Made by a program: the position numbers and the translations under genes. 64,000 nt of DNA from Neospora caninum Liverpool. Lineage: Eukaryota > Apicomplexa > Conoidasida > Eucoccidiorida > Sarcocystidae. Below the pieces are notes generated by a model, which saw only the letters and a program-made list of their open reading frames with translations, was not told where the DNA came from and ran no database searches. Where the stretch lies: assembly GCF_000208865.1 (NCBI RefSeq), contig NC_018396.1, forward strand, positions 2,690,630 to 2,754,629. The letters run 5' to 3'. This document shows, piece after piece, positions 46,078 through 57,996 of the stretch; the stretch's first letter is position 1; each line of letters starts with the position of its first letter.

Positions 46078-49000
46078 ATGTTCGTTCCATTCAGACTTGG
46101 GAACTGGCAGGAAGAAGCAGCTGCGTTTGACGAAGAATGCAAAAGCTTTCAGAAGAAGAAAAAAGCGGGTAGGAACACTTCGTTCTCGAGATTGTTGCTT
46201 ACATGTAGGAGAACTAGTTCCCCATATGTATTCTACGATGGTCTGGTTCCGGCGGACAGGACTGTTTAAACAAAATGAGCAGAAGAAGTTCGCCGCAGGT
46301 GGCCTATCGTCCACGTTTACAGGTGCCACAATTGTGCCAAACCAGGAGCTATCACCACGACTGGGTTTTGTGGTTTTTTTTCGCGAAGCATTCAATGGTT
46401 AGACATGTAAGGAGCACGAAAACTGGAGGATCTGACTCTACATCCAGATTACTGCTTTCAAAACCGGTGTACGAGTGATACTCTACGCATCACTCACAAT
46501 CTGCGAAGTAGCTCTAACTCCTGAATACACAGGCGCTCCATTTTGGATGAGGGCGCACTTTTGGCCTTCCAGTGTAGCCGGCATACAAGCATGCTTCCAA
46601 GGGAGTTTCAGAGAGGTTAATAGAGGCAGATCTGCATCTCGCCTCCACCCGCTCTGTTTCATGCCGTGGAATGCGGCAAATTCAGGGGAGTTCTCCGTCA
46701 TCAAGAAGTTCCAGAGACTTAGCACCAGTCTACGGCCAACGACCCTCAGCAAGTCGGAAGATGGTTATCTCCATTTTGGCCAGCGGGTGATGATCGTAAA
46801 TGAACGCACGGGAGGTTTTCTCTGCACTGATGTTGGCGATAAGACGGAGAAGGCTGCTGGGATCTCTTTCGCATGTGCCACTGGGCCTTGCTACGACGCA
46901 TGCGTCAGAAATGTGTTCCAACTCTGTCGGTACGTCTCGCAGACACTCGCAGCCTTTCAATCTCTGAGGGGCTACAGATGATTTATGGTGCCAAACAGCT
47001 CGAACACATACTGCAGAGTAATGCACAACAGATAACGGGATATGTGCGTGTTCGTTCTTCGGCGCCCAGAAAAAGAAGTTATCTTTTCGATTTTCACGGA
47101 GCTCAAAAAGTAGGCTTCCGGACGTCACTCAGTTGCGAACAGCGTATCAGTATCCGTCAAGTGCTGCACGAGCAATGTAGCATGCGTGCTGAGACAAGGT
47201 TGGCTCCTCAGGACTCGTGCCTCTGGGTGGAAAAAGTGACAGAATAGGAGTCAATACGAACAAAGTCTCTCGCTCGCAGAGTTCGGATCTGACTCGGCTA
47301 TGGAGACACTAACTCCCAACCGGTTGACTGGAGTGGAGGTATCTGGAGGTGGAATTTCCATCATACCAAAAGACGCATTTAAGGAGATCAACCCAATTAA
47401 GTATGGTTCGTGTTCTTCATTGACCTATGCCTTCCTGATCACCGCGGGACCCGCTGCGGCGCCGTCTCGAATACCAGTGATCACTTGCAGTGCTTCCGCT
47501 AATCACTCAGGCCTACCAATGAAGACAGATCCGGATCCAACACAACCGTGCACTATGGCCAACCCGTTTCCATAAAAATGGATTCAGCGCTGTCGAAGAT
47601 CTGCCCTGTCGAACATGGTAGCCACGAGGTGCGTCCCAGTCCAAAACATTCAAGGCTCAGTCAGACTGGGGGGAAAGCCCACCTTAGCGTTTTCTGGTAT
47701 CCTGTGCATTCATTCGTTAGCTCCGCCATGGCCCCCGTAGGCGGCTACCCTAACAGAGGAGGTACTGTCTCAAGTTCTTGTTTTTCTTTGCATTTACTCA
47801 AACTTATACAGTTTGTTGGGAAGAGGTGTAGCTTCTGTTGTGTTGGAATGCGGTGTCGCTGTCCCCAATCATATACAGAGGTACTTGCACAGCGAAATAT
47901 TGTCTCCCCTATCATTCGCCAAATTATCAAATTACCAGCAAGTCCTTTTTTGTCCAACCACTTCCGCTAACACCGTCTGGAAGGTCAGTCTGCCTCAAAT
48001 ACAGCCGAGAAGATCGTGGGCCGTTGCAACAAAAAACTACTACTGCTACGCACTCCAATCCACAGCGAAATGTACGAGGGCGTTTGTCTGACTATTGAAA
48101 TCTATTGCTTTTCGCCCTTACATGGCTGACGGGGTAAGCTGCTAGCGTTGTGCATCTGATACAGCGGGCCGCACATGCTGCCAGCGAACCGGCACAAAGA
48201 TTGGTCGCGTCCCCGTTCTCGTACGCCTTCTGGATCAACGTGCTTTCACGGGTCCTTTGAGCTTGAGTTACACATGATACGACCTTACGTTCACCCCCCT
48301 GAAGTCATTGTTCTCAACAGGTCTACCACGCCGATCCTCGTGTTCGTTTCGAGACCGAAGGCTGTCCAGTACCAGCAAATACTCCGATTGTGATCAAGCA
48401 CTCACAGACCGACCAGATGCTAGCCTCATCGCCAAAGGTCAACTATCGCAATGACTTCGGCGTCGAGTACGAGGTAAACTATATTGCCGAGGGGCTTTAG
48501 GAGCATGTTAAGCAGAATGCCTCAAAAAAGAACAATAAACACTTGTAGTTCGACTATAGCACAACTGCCCGACGATTCCCGCTTTTTTTAGGTTCTCGAA
48601 CAAACGTCTCGGCACTTGTATGGTTGTCGTTCGACACATGAGCACAACTGATCGTTCGTTGAACAGCCTGTGGCTGCCTGCACTCAGGTTCACTGCAAGT
48701 CCTACCTTGCTGTTAACAAAACCCAAAACCTGATTGCTGAGGCATGCGGAAGAACAACTTCGGACATCGACTTAAGACAACAGGGTATGTACTCCCGTTG
48801 TCATAAGGTGGTCCAGAAGCTGCACAGGGGTTACAGTGTCTCACCTCCTATGTTCTGGGTTGTTTCTTTGTGTTGTACTCTGTTTCTTCAACGGTCTCGA
48901 AAACCCTTACCGACTTCAGTCATCGGATGGCAAAAGGGTGTGAAACCGACATACACACCAGACTTCCCACAATGCGTTTCCGAGAAGTCTAAACGATGCG

Positions 49001-49413
49001 AATGCGGCAGCATTTTGAGAGACAGTGTATTGCTATGCATGAGCTCCTGCGTGCTGAAGAAACAAAGTGCCTGTGCGCGAGCACACAATGTCGTATTGGC
49101 GCGAAAGAAACCGTGTGGCTCCGTTGTCATACACATCCGTTCGTACCCAGATGCTCCAGCGAGAAAGCGAAGACAGCGCGACGTATCATCGAGGTGGATT
49201 CGTGATTAGCGTCAACAATCATGAACACCCATGCAGAAACATAGGCGACACACACACACACACACACACGCACACACTCCGATTCACCGACAGCCTCATC
49301 TGCCGCCCGCGCTTCCTGTGGTGCATGCGCCTTTAGAAAAGGAGAACAACTGGATGATTATCACAGCCGACACTCACGACGAGTCCCCTCTGTCTCGTGC
49401 AAGCCAGTCTTGA
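46078..49413 (+). CDS. CFAP161: Cilia- and flagella-associated protein 161 homologue
   Basis: CFAP161 is a microtubule inner protein of motile cilia. In coccidia the only flagellated stage is the male gamete. Seven phase-consistent exons join(46078..46168, 46686..46929, 47511..47628, 47879..47983, 48321..48473, 48688..48784, 49337..49413) give 294 aa, against about 300 in animals. Matching landmarks in order: FRLGNWQEE at the N-terminus (family VRIGNWNED), LRPTTLSKSEDGYLHFGQRVM (family LRPMQLSVTEDGYIHFGDKVM), RNVFQLCR, VHYGQPVSI (family RYGQDFCL), YLHSE, DPRVRFETEGCPVPANTPIVI (family DPQLRLEYEGFPVPANAKILI), YRNDFGVEYEV, and ENNWMIITA (family KNHWMLVTG). An insert of about 20 residues lies before that last motif. 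Two donors are GTCAGT or GTGCGT, weaker than consensus. The start ATG at 46078 leaves three residues before the conserved FRLGNW. Confidence 0.88.
49249..49276. repeat. (CA)n microsatellite
   Basis: A CA tract with one CG interruption, within the last intron of the CFAP161 homologue. Confidence 0.9.
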
Positions 49414-50384
49414 CCTCCGTCCTTCCGTATCTTGACGTTCAAATTTACTGATGCCCTGGACGACCCCGGGAGCTGGGTCCGAGGCTCGTTGCGCAGAGGC
49501 AAGAGAGTCCCGACTTGGGCTCATCTACCTCGCGAGCGAGTCTGCGAGCGGGAGCAAGAGTGTGCAGGTGTTTTCACGGCTTTTTTTCGCAGTGAAGGAT
49601 ACACGCAGGACGGAGATAATAGCGTATCATCACCTTCGCGCTGCAGAAGGAGTCCCGGTCACTATAATCGGTCGCAGAAAGTGTTATCACGTGGCTCTAT
49701 ACGGCTCTCGAATGCTGTTAGGAATGATCACTGACGCACTAGCTTCTGTCCATGGCCATCCTCGGGATGCGCTTGAGGTGCGGGATAGATATGCCATCCG
49801 ATGTTCAAAAGATGCTAGGGTTTATGGACAAGACCCCCGCTAGTTCGCGATATCAGATGTACAGGTCATCATCAGCTGAGCACCGCGGATAGACTAAGTC
49901 GACTTTGCTGACTTGAAATCGTTTGAAGGGCGCGGGTCTACGGGCGAGACGGCTCTGGTGAGACTGCGGTGTAACAGAGCAGACGCGAGCGACCACACAG
50001 CGTCCCTTTCGACTGTCGTAGTGGAGCTTGGAAAGTGCGAAAGAGGAATCTTGACATTCAGTTGCCCTCCATACGAACAAAAAAGGGCATCAAGCTTTGG
50101 CCACTGGGAAACGATGTAGTGACTGCGTCACTTAAAAACGTACACGACGAGCGATGACTGTGCCCCAGGGTTCATCATGGAATTTGCTCTGAGAGGCTCC
50201 AAGCACCTCCTTCGACGGCGCCACGTCAACAGCTACATGGGAGGCATGCTGCCGTCGATGCTTCTGTCGGTGACACCGCGTATGTTGACTCCTACCACTA
50301 CGTAGTTGAGAGACAGGTGGACCCAACCGCATCGCTCTGCCAGTGGGCTGCACCGTTCCTCGGGAAGCGTGTGGATCATTCATT
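49414..50384. other. Convergent intergenic region (CFAP161 / basic protein)
   Basis: It holds both 3' UTRs. An ATG frame at 49451-49843 (+, 130 codons) begins 38 bp after the CFAP161 stop; it has no recognised domain and most likely lies in the 3' UTR by chance. A minus-strand frame ending at about 50132 follows a possible acceptor and could be an alternative last exon of the basic-protein gene. Confidence 0.4.
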
Positions 50385-51410
50385 CTAGAAATACGTTTTT
50401 CGACTGTGTTTGGCGGGCTTGGCTGCCCTTTCGGACTCGAACGTTTTCCCCCGTTCTATCGGTGAAGTCGTCTCTGGAGTCTCGTAGTGTGCTTCCTGAA
50501 AACACAACATAGCCCGAGCGTCGTTCATTAGAACGGGAAGCAGTTGTCAAGCAGTGCCGAGAACCGCGCATCCCCGTGGAGAAAGAGTAGCAGCACTTGT
50601 TGAGCGGGAACCGAGCAGCTGGACGACGCGTCCGCCCCCCCCCCCCCCCGCCATCAGGATGGCTGTCCTCACCTGGCTTTTCTGCGCTTGCTTGACCATG
50701 AAAAACTTCGACCTCCTAACCGGAAGTACCTGTAGTAGACCATCGTCTCCTCGAATCATCTTCATCGCCTGCTGTGCGTCGGATCGCTCTACCGACACAC
50801 GCGGGTGTCTGAGACGAGCAGGAACACCAAACAGCCGCTTTCGCGACGGTCGCTCGCATCTTTGCTGGCTCTCCGGTACTTTCACCGGTCGCGAATGTCG
50901 AAATGTTTCCGCAGTAGGACTGTAGCACTGGAGAGTCTGGGTCTTCTTCGTGACAGCACCAGCGATCACGGCAAAAAGACGCCCACCGTTGGTCTGCCGA
51001 GAGAATTCAGTGTGATCCACATCCTTACCGGGGTAGCAGCTCTTTTTTGCCCAGAATGCCACGAGAGCGCAGGAACTGGAGGTGGTCCTTGGCCTTCAAC
51101 CTGTGAAGCGGTATAGCACAAGAAACTGAAGTCTTCACGTTACGACAGAACGCATGCCTCCTGAACACGATCAAACAGCTCTGCCTCCCCTAGGTGCGGT
51201 AGACTGGATCACGACGAAAAGGATTCCGCGGCTCTTTTGGAGAAATGGACGAGCGAAGAGTTGTGGCCCGCACATTGGGTCCTGCGTTTCGCGCTTGCTG
51301 CCGACCTGAAGTAAAGTTTCTTGATTGCCCATTTTGCCTTTGGCCCGACGGTGTTTCTGTTCGGTGGCAGACCAAGCTTCTTGCGGCCTCCGATCTTGCG
51401 CTTTGGATTC
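50385..51410 (-). CDS. Unrecognised small basic protein, C-terminal exons
   Basis: Three minus-strand exons join in phase: complement(join(50385..50495, 50673..50808, 51306..51410)), 117 codons including the stop. They encode NPKRKIGGRKKLGLPPNRN and GPKAKWAIKKLYF, then HPRVSVERSDAQQAMKMIRG and RRSKFFMVKQAQKSQ, then a tail ending AAKPAKHSRKTYF. Acceptors are strong (ttcgtgtcccgcag, tgctcgtctcag, tgtgttttcag); donor 1 is GTCGGC, weak, and donor 2 is GTGAGG. The first exon must end with two leftover bases and was not found; candidates lie between about 51480 and 51860. The composition (Lys/Arg-rich with PNRN and KxxKKLYF) is typical of ribosomal or RNA-binding proteins, but I do not recognise the family. 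Confidence 0.42.
50635..50649. repeat. Poly(C) tract, 15 bp
   Basis: A run of 15 C that falls in an intron of the basic-protein gene, just beyond the donor at 50673. Confidence 0.9.
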
Positions 51411-52183
51411 CTGCGGGACACGAACACAAATGGGAGACCGCAACGCAGTGAAGCATGCTCACACTTTATGTGCCGCGTGCGCATCTGTCGCTACTCACAA
51501 CACAGGGAACCAGGCTGTGACTCTCGAGAATCCCCTGCCGCAGCTCCAAAAGGAAGGTGAAGTTTCTCTGCGCCGGCAACCCTCCTTTGTCACCAAACGC
51601 GGGCGGCGTGCCCAGGCGCAAACTAGGATTCATCGACATGCACGACGTGGAACAGAGCAGCGGGAAGACTGGACGACTGAACGGATCTCGCACAGGACGC
51701 GCCTCGTGGTATTTGCGGCCTGGTGACAAAGGCGCATGTGGAAACGTCTACGGACTCACCGCATATCGATGAGCTCTTTCCAGCGCTCTTCGAGCCGCAA
51801 AACGCGTCGAATTCGAGGCGTCGCATGTCTGCACAGATCCACGAGGAAACCGGCACTTGCATCGCCGAATGGGGTTTCTGCGGCTAGGGCGACGGGAACT
51901 CGCTGTCACCCACAAATGCATGGTCTGGAACCTCAACAAGCTCCAGATAAAATCTGCACGATAAATGCTCTTTGCACGTAGAGGCAACAGCGGCTGAGAT
52001 GAATTTCCATTTCCTCCTCTCAAAAGACGCGTGACAACCTCCCTGAGGCGCGCACGCTTGCACGGTGCGGTGATGCAGGCAGGCTTGCAGGTGAACGCCA
52101 GTGGAAATGAACGGCGAGATTTCATTTTCTCTACATCGCTGCCAACCCGCCACACCGGCCGCCGTGCAGCAGCCCGGGTTGTA
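51411..52183. other. Region between the basic-protein exons and the helicase gene
   Basis: It probably contains the missing first exon(s) and promoter of the basic-protein gene and the 3' UTR of the helicase. Two minus-strand exon-like pieces have good donors: ATG at about 51850 running to TATGCG|GTGAGT (about 51770), and a piece around 51640-51490 ending TGTGTT|GTGAGT. I could not connect either in phase with the downstream exons. Confidence 0.35.
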
Positions 52184-55100
52184 TTATTTGTAGAAGACTG
52201 ACCGTAGCTCCGGGGGAGACGTAGCCGCTCGGCTGGCGTTCTGTATCTGCTGAATGAGCGGAAGATTACGCTTCGAGAAAAGAATCGTGACGCGCCCCGT
52301 CTCGCCTCCTCGAGCTGTTCTTCCGCTCCGATGTAGATAGTCAGCGAGCGTCTGGGGGAAATCAAAATGAATCACGTGCTTCACGCCTTCAACGTCCAGC
52401 CCCCGTGAAGCGACGTTTGTGCAAACCAGGATGTTTGTCTCGCCGTTCTGGAGTTTCTGGAAGCTGCACGGACGAAAGGACAGAGAGATCCGGACCTCTG
52501 CGCTACACGGACGAACGCACGTGCACACAAATGCGACGCTTTTTTCTCCGGATCCTTGAAAAAAGAGAGCGTCGCCTCTCAGGGGTCTTCACCACACACG
52601 CCTCCCTACAGCCCGACGCACTTTGCACCTGAGGCTCCTTTCAGCAGGCCCCAGCTTTCTGCCGTTTACCTACAGAGTCTGCTCTCTCCTCTGGGTCTTC
52701 ACCTCTGTGAAGCATCCACGTGTCTCGCTAATAAAGACGGCCGGGAAGCCCCGCCTCCCCGCTCTCGTGGGGCGCGGCAGTGTCTGCTGCCTGCATGCGT
52801 CGACCCGATCAAACGAGCCTAGACGGCTGCCAAACGTCGCTGGCGCTTCTTCACAGCGCGGGACGCTCTCGGCAGCCTGGCGGTCCCCGGCTGCCGCACA
52901 TCTTCCCTTCTCGCGTTTCGGCACTCGCCGGAAGGGGCCCTTCTCACCTGGCTTTGCGCAGCTTGAACGGCATGAGGCCGTGAAGACACGAGACTTTGTA
53001 TCCCTTTTCCAAGAGCGTCAAGTCCACTGCCCTGTGCCCCACAGAAACACATTGGAGGGCCACACACTCGACGCTTCGCGAAAAACTGGCTCCACAAAAA
53101 ACTAGCCGTCCACTCCGATGCACATTGAAGAAAGGGAACACCCGTCTGCGGGGCGGGAAACGCGTTCGACGCGCTCATACAGCAAGTACAGGTGAAAGAA
53201 AGCCATTGCTTCGTGTGGAGCCGGTCAGCCGAGAAAGCAGGTGACGCATCTGGACAAACACGTCCCTCTGAGCCTCAACCAGCCAGACGAGCGACGCACT
53301 GAATTGGGAGGGCAGGCACGGATGCAAGTCAGTCCATGGGCGAAGGAAAGCGCAGACCGCCACCGGGGAGAGACCACAGCTCAGACGGGACGCTCGCCCC
53401 ACGCGTAGCCCCTCAAACCTGCCCGTGTCAACGATTCCTCACCGGCAAGTGTTGACCGTGTTGCAGAAGATCATCGTTTTCCCGTCACCTCCCCCGACTC
53501 GCTCCTCCAGAACCTCCATGAGGCGCGACATGCGGTCCTGGCCGTTGAGCGAAACAAAAACCTGCTGGACTCCAGCTGCAGCCAGGTGGGCGTCGGGGGT
53601 ACATACACTCGTGATGTGCACCCTGCCGATCTGCTGCTTGAGAAATCGCGCGAGAGCGCCGGTTTTTGTCGCGGCGACAAAGACGAGCTGCAGGTCGTTT
53701 CTATGCGGCAACTCGCCGGCGGACGCGTCGGCGTTCTCGTCTGCTTCGCGCCGTGCAGGTGCTTGCGACTCCTGCATCTCGAGAAGGTTTTGCCTCTGGT
53801 GTGGCGACGAGGACCACCCCGCTCGCGCTTGGTCAGTTCCGCTCTCGGGCAGAACGCCCCGGGCCGAGCCAGGCGTCGCCAGGGCGAGCGAGGGGGACGC
53901 CTGGAAGCGGCGGAAGTGGGACGACAGAAGCACGCACAGTTCCTGCTCGAAAAAGGAGTCGCAGAGAGTATCTGCCTCCTCGATGACGAGCGCCATGACC
54001 CGGTTCATGTTGACATTTTTCTTGTGCAGGTGGAGGAGCAGCCGTGCGGGCGTGGAGACGACGACGTCGACTCCAGAGCGAAGCATGCGGACTTCCTTGA
54101 CGTACGACTGGCCCGCCGCGCAGGCCGCCGAAGTAATGACGGACGAGAAGCGCCGGAGCTGTCCGAGGACTTGACTCGCCAGTTCGCGAGAAGGAACGAG
54201 AACGACGAGGCCTGGCTGCTGAGGGTACGGCGCGAGTCGCTCCGTGTCGGCGAGTATCCAGCGATGGAGGAGGGGGAGAGCCCACGCCAGGGTTTTCCCG
54301 CTGCCGGTAGGCGCGACGACGAGGGAAGAGTTTCCGGCGAGCAACAGTGGAATGCAACGCTCCTGAACGTCCGTGGGGGTCACGATGCCGCCGCCCTTGA
54401 GAAGGGGGATGAGCAGGGAACGGTGGAGCGCTGAAAACTGAGAGAACAAACAGGAATCGAGGGAAGGGGAATACGAAGAGGCCGAAGACGTCGACGCGCG
54501 CGAGGAAGCGGCTCGACGCTTCGACCGCGAGGCATCGACAGATTCGCCCTCCTCCACAGGAGGGTCTTCGAGGGAGTGAAAGTGGATGCAGCCGTCAACG
54601 GACGACTGTCTTGGGGACTGGAACGCGCGAGACCTCACTCGACTCCCGTCTGCTCCCGTGGAGTCCGAAGAAGCGGACCACGAAAAAGTGCAATCGGTCT
54701 CAAAGTCCTCGACCTTCTCCATGTCCCGTTCCTCGCCTTCCCTGTCTCGCTGCGCCTGCCGACGCGAAGCGCCGACAGCTTCACCAGAGGGAGTCTGCGT
54801 CTCGCTAACGAGACCCGAGTCTCCCCAGCCTTCCAGCGCTGTCGCCTCTCGTGCGCTGCGCTCGGTCTCACGCCCGAAAGGGAGACATCTGGGCGTTTCT
54901 CCCGGGTCGGTGTCATCCTGCCGCTTCATTCCATGGAGTCGCGTCCGCCGGAGAGAGCGAGCGGCTCGACAGGCGACGCGGCTCCAAGGGCGTTCGCATG
55001 CACGGCTTGGCGTCTCGCCTAGGTGTCGGCTTTCTAGCGGTGTTCGGCCAGCTCGCAAACCGTCAAGGAGGAGCGGCGCTAGACCTGTGCGAGAGACACT

Positions 55101-55292
55101 TTGGAAAGGGGGCCTCGCCGCCCTTGAAGCTGACGCACACGCGGCACTTCGCGCCTCTCCCAATGTCGTTTTGATGCATGCATGCTTTCGGAGAGGAACT
55201 CGAGAGCGGTTGCACTGGGCTGCGAAACTGGCTCTATACGGAACCGCGGCGCGTCCTCCTGGAGCGAGGAGAGAACACAGACATATCGCCAT
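52184..55292 (-). CDS. DEAD-box RNA helicase with EEAD motif II, DDX28-like
   Basis: An ATP-dependent RNA helicase. Exons complement(join(52184..52463, 52948..53031, 53443..55292)) are in phase and give 737 aa. Residues 1-290 are Arg/Ser/Glu-rich; the first 45 (MAICLCSLLAPGGRAAVPYR...) are basic without acids and could be an organelle transit peptide. Core motifs: PTDVQERCIPLLL (Q motif), APTGSGKT (I), VPSRELA (Ia), STPARLL (Ib), VIEEADTL (II, residues 438-441 EEAD), VAATKTG (III), MIFCNTVNTC (IV), VCTNVASRGLD (V) and HRSGRTARGG (VI, from residue 689). Motif II, Ia (S for T), Ib (A for G) and III (A for S) all deviate. The arrangement around motifs II and V and the short C-terminus resemble human DDX28, a mitochondrial ribosome-assembly helicase, so an organellar role is likely but not shown. 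The ATG at 55292 is the first Met of the open frame. Confidence 0.92.
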
Positions 55293-57996
55293 TCGCGCGA
55301 TCCAGAGGAGACACGGAGAGCCTTGTCATCTCCGCCGGCGGGCCTTTTCCACTAGGCGCGCGAGAGGCGACCGCGAGAACGCATGCGACCCGCGGACGCT
55401 TGCACAGCTCTTATCCAGCAGACGAGGAACGAAGGGAAGAGAGAAAATTGAAAGGAGTTGAGAGAGGTGAGCAAAGAGAGGAGGGACTGAGAGCTCGAAG
55501 CTCTTCCTTCTCAAGGGCGTGTGCGACAGCCTGGAGGTTGAGAAACGCACTGGCGTGGTCACGGACGCTTTGAGGACACCAGGCTCGACAAAGCGAAGGA
55601 AACAGAGGGGAGCATACCAAAAAGAAAAGTAGAAGACGAATCAGGAGACGCAGAAAATAACTCGAAGGAAAGACAACAGAGTCTCGTCGCCCGCGGAGGC
55701 CTGGAATTCGCGGTGTTTTCGGGGCTACACACTCAAAGTCCCAGCGCGCGAGCGTCGAAGAGAGACCCTAGCGCATCCCCCGAGATCTCCAGCTGTCATT
55801 TCCCTTTGACACACAGAAAACTCGTCTGAAATGTCTTGCGCGTTTCCTGTGAGTCGGAAAAACCCCAGAATTCCTTTTCTTCCTAAACACATGGTCACGA
55901 GAAGCTTCGCGCGTGTGGCATCTATGTGTCTTTTCGTGTGGTGTTGGCACATGCGATAAAAAGGCTGAGAAAAAAACTGCGCGGAAGACCAGCGCCCACT
56001 GTGCTGCTCTAGTCCCTCTACGGACGACGCACACCTGACGTGCGTTATTAGCTTCGTATGCCTTCTTTTCTCGACGTTTTGCTTCTCTGGTGGCGTCGTA
56101 TGCGTGCGGGTGTGCGACACTTCCCGGAGCAAAAACCGAAGCATTTTGTGAGGCGCGCTGCGTGACCGCCGTGAATGCAGTCCCGAGCGTAAGGGTGCCG
56201 GCGACTAGAACCTAGCCAATGTGGAAGACCCCAGTCGTCGGATCGTGAAATCCAACGTTCTCTGTGAGGTTTTGCAATAGGATTGAGTGCAGACGAGGGA
56301 GACGCCGAACAAAAGACCCATGTTTGTGTGTCAGGGGCCACAGCTGCCTCGGGAAACGGTTCCACGTTCCCAAGAGCGCTTGCTGTTTGTCTCGCTCGTG
56401 TCGGGTCCATTCCGGTTTTTCTAGCGCAGATGCTTTCTGCCTGCGCGGCTTCTCAGGTGTGTGTCGGACAGGAACTCCTGTCCAACCAACTCTGTCTGCC
56501 GCGTTTCTGCTTAGCAACCTGTTTTTGGGCTCTACACCATATTTTTTGGCCGAAAAAAGGGATCACCGGGAAAGGACGGAAGTGTCGTGAATCTCGTGCA
56601 CACGAAAGTTTCGATTCCGGTTTTGGTCCACTTTTTCTCGGGAAAACACTGGCCTCGACGCGGTCTCTCTTCCGGTTTCCTTTTGAGCCTTCCCATTCCA
56701 CCGTCTCAGCACCCCGAGAGCGATCTGCAGTTCGTCGTTGCTGCGACACGATCCCCAGTCGCCACGGGCTTTCAAGACCCCGCGCCGCCCTCAAGTGCCT
56801 CTCTCACTTTTCCTTTCTCAGGTAAATTGACGGTTTCCTTAACTAGTAAAGAGGCGGGAATATTGACCACTTTTCTCTCCGGTCGGTTACCAGGTGTAGA
56901 GACAGGGTAGGAGTGGTATGGGGGCGTAACTGTATAAGGATGACTCACACATACGTGCGCGTGTGAACATGCCTGTGTGCTCCGAAATACGCTTACATTC
57001 ATGTGTTGCGTGAAGCGGCGGCGGTTGGCTACGGGGCTGGTGATAAAAGCAAAGCTTGGCTTTTTGGTTCTGGTTGGCGGTGAACACGGTTCTCTGTGAA
57101 GCGGGGCAGCAGGAAAGCAAGACTGCCTGCTGGAATAGAGAGAAATTTTTTGTTTTTGGCCCAGCGTGGGCTCCCTTCGGTCCGACACCAGAGAACATCC
57201 AGGCGTTTGCCTTTTCTTCTCGGTGACAGACGGCGGAAAGCAGACCCCGGATTCGACCTTTCGGTTTTTTTTGGAGGAGGCTTTTCTGCAACTGTGTTTC
57301 TCTCTGAAGTTGCGGCGAACGACGTGCCTGTCTTGAACCTGCGCCGTGGCTCCGACAGAGGAGCTCCGTTCGGGATATTCAAGTTTTAAGCATTTTTCTA
57401 AAGAGCTAGTGGGGAAATTTCTTCAGCGTCTCGTTTTCGGGGAGAGCTCACTTCCCACAAGGAGAAAGAAGATTCGCCCGCGAGCCGTTCCCTCATTGAG
57501 GCGGCGGTCGTGTCATCATGGCCCTCAAACGCCTGCTCATGTAGGGGTCTGCGTGGACAATGCTTCTCTGTGCCGTGTATTCTGTCTTCACCGCTAGATA
57601 CATATTATACATATTGCGCACAGAAAACGCTGTGCATCGGTCACTTTCTATGTGTACCGATGTAGCTGTACAGATATGTGTGTTTCTATGCTGCTATGTA
57701 GCTGCATGGTTCCTAGCGTATCTGTCGGTTAGTGTCGTATCTCGATCTGTTCTGTGAGGCACAGGGTTGACTGATACCTTCATGTGACTTCTGTTTCCAG
57801 TCTTCTCAGCGAGAAGCATATACATGCGTCTCATCGGTTTCCGATCTGTAGGCGCCTCATCTGTCGTGAATGTCTGTCGAGAAAGACGCCCTTTTCGCCG
57901 GTGCTGCCTTTCGTCAGGACTTCTTTCTGCGCCTCCAGTCTGGTGTGCCAGAGTCCGAAGCTTATTGCCCGTTACCTTCTTTCCCGATTTTTCAGG
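55293..57996. other. Divergent intergenic region (helicase / glutathione peroxidase)
   Basis: About 2.7 kb between two divergent start codons, presumably holding both promoters and 5' UTRs. A pyrimidine run and CAG immediately before the peroxidase ATG (about 57984-57995) suggests a 5' UTR intron or an alternative upstream exon. Frames on both strands (for example 56283-56825 +) have no conserved motif. Confidence 0.5.

Noticed and set aside
46896..46907. 12-bp palindrome GACGCATGCGTC
   Set aside because: It falls in CFAP161 exon 2 and is short enough to occur by chance.
49451..49843. 130-codon ATG frame just after the CFAP161 stop
   Set aside because: Probably 3' UTR; no recognised motif and an unrelated overlapping frame of similar length exists.
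53586..54434. 282-codon plus-strand frame
   Set aside because: Antisense to the helicase core; a shadow frame in GC-rich coding sequence.
54586..55461. 291-codon plus-strand frame
   Set aside because: Antisense to the helicase N-terminal region; Arg/Ser composition only.
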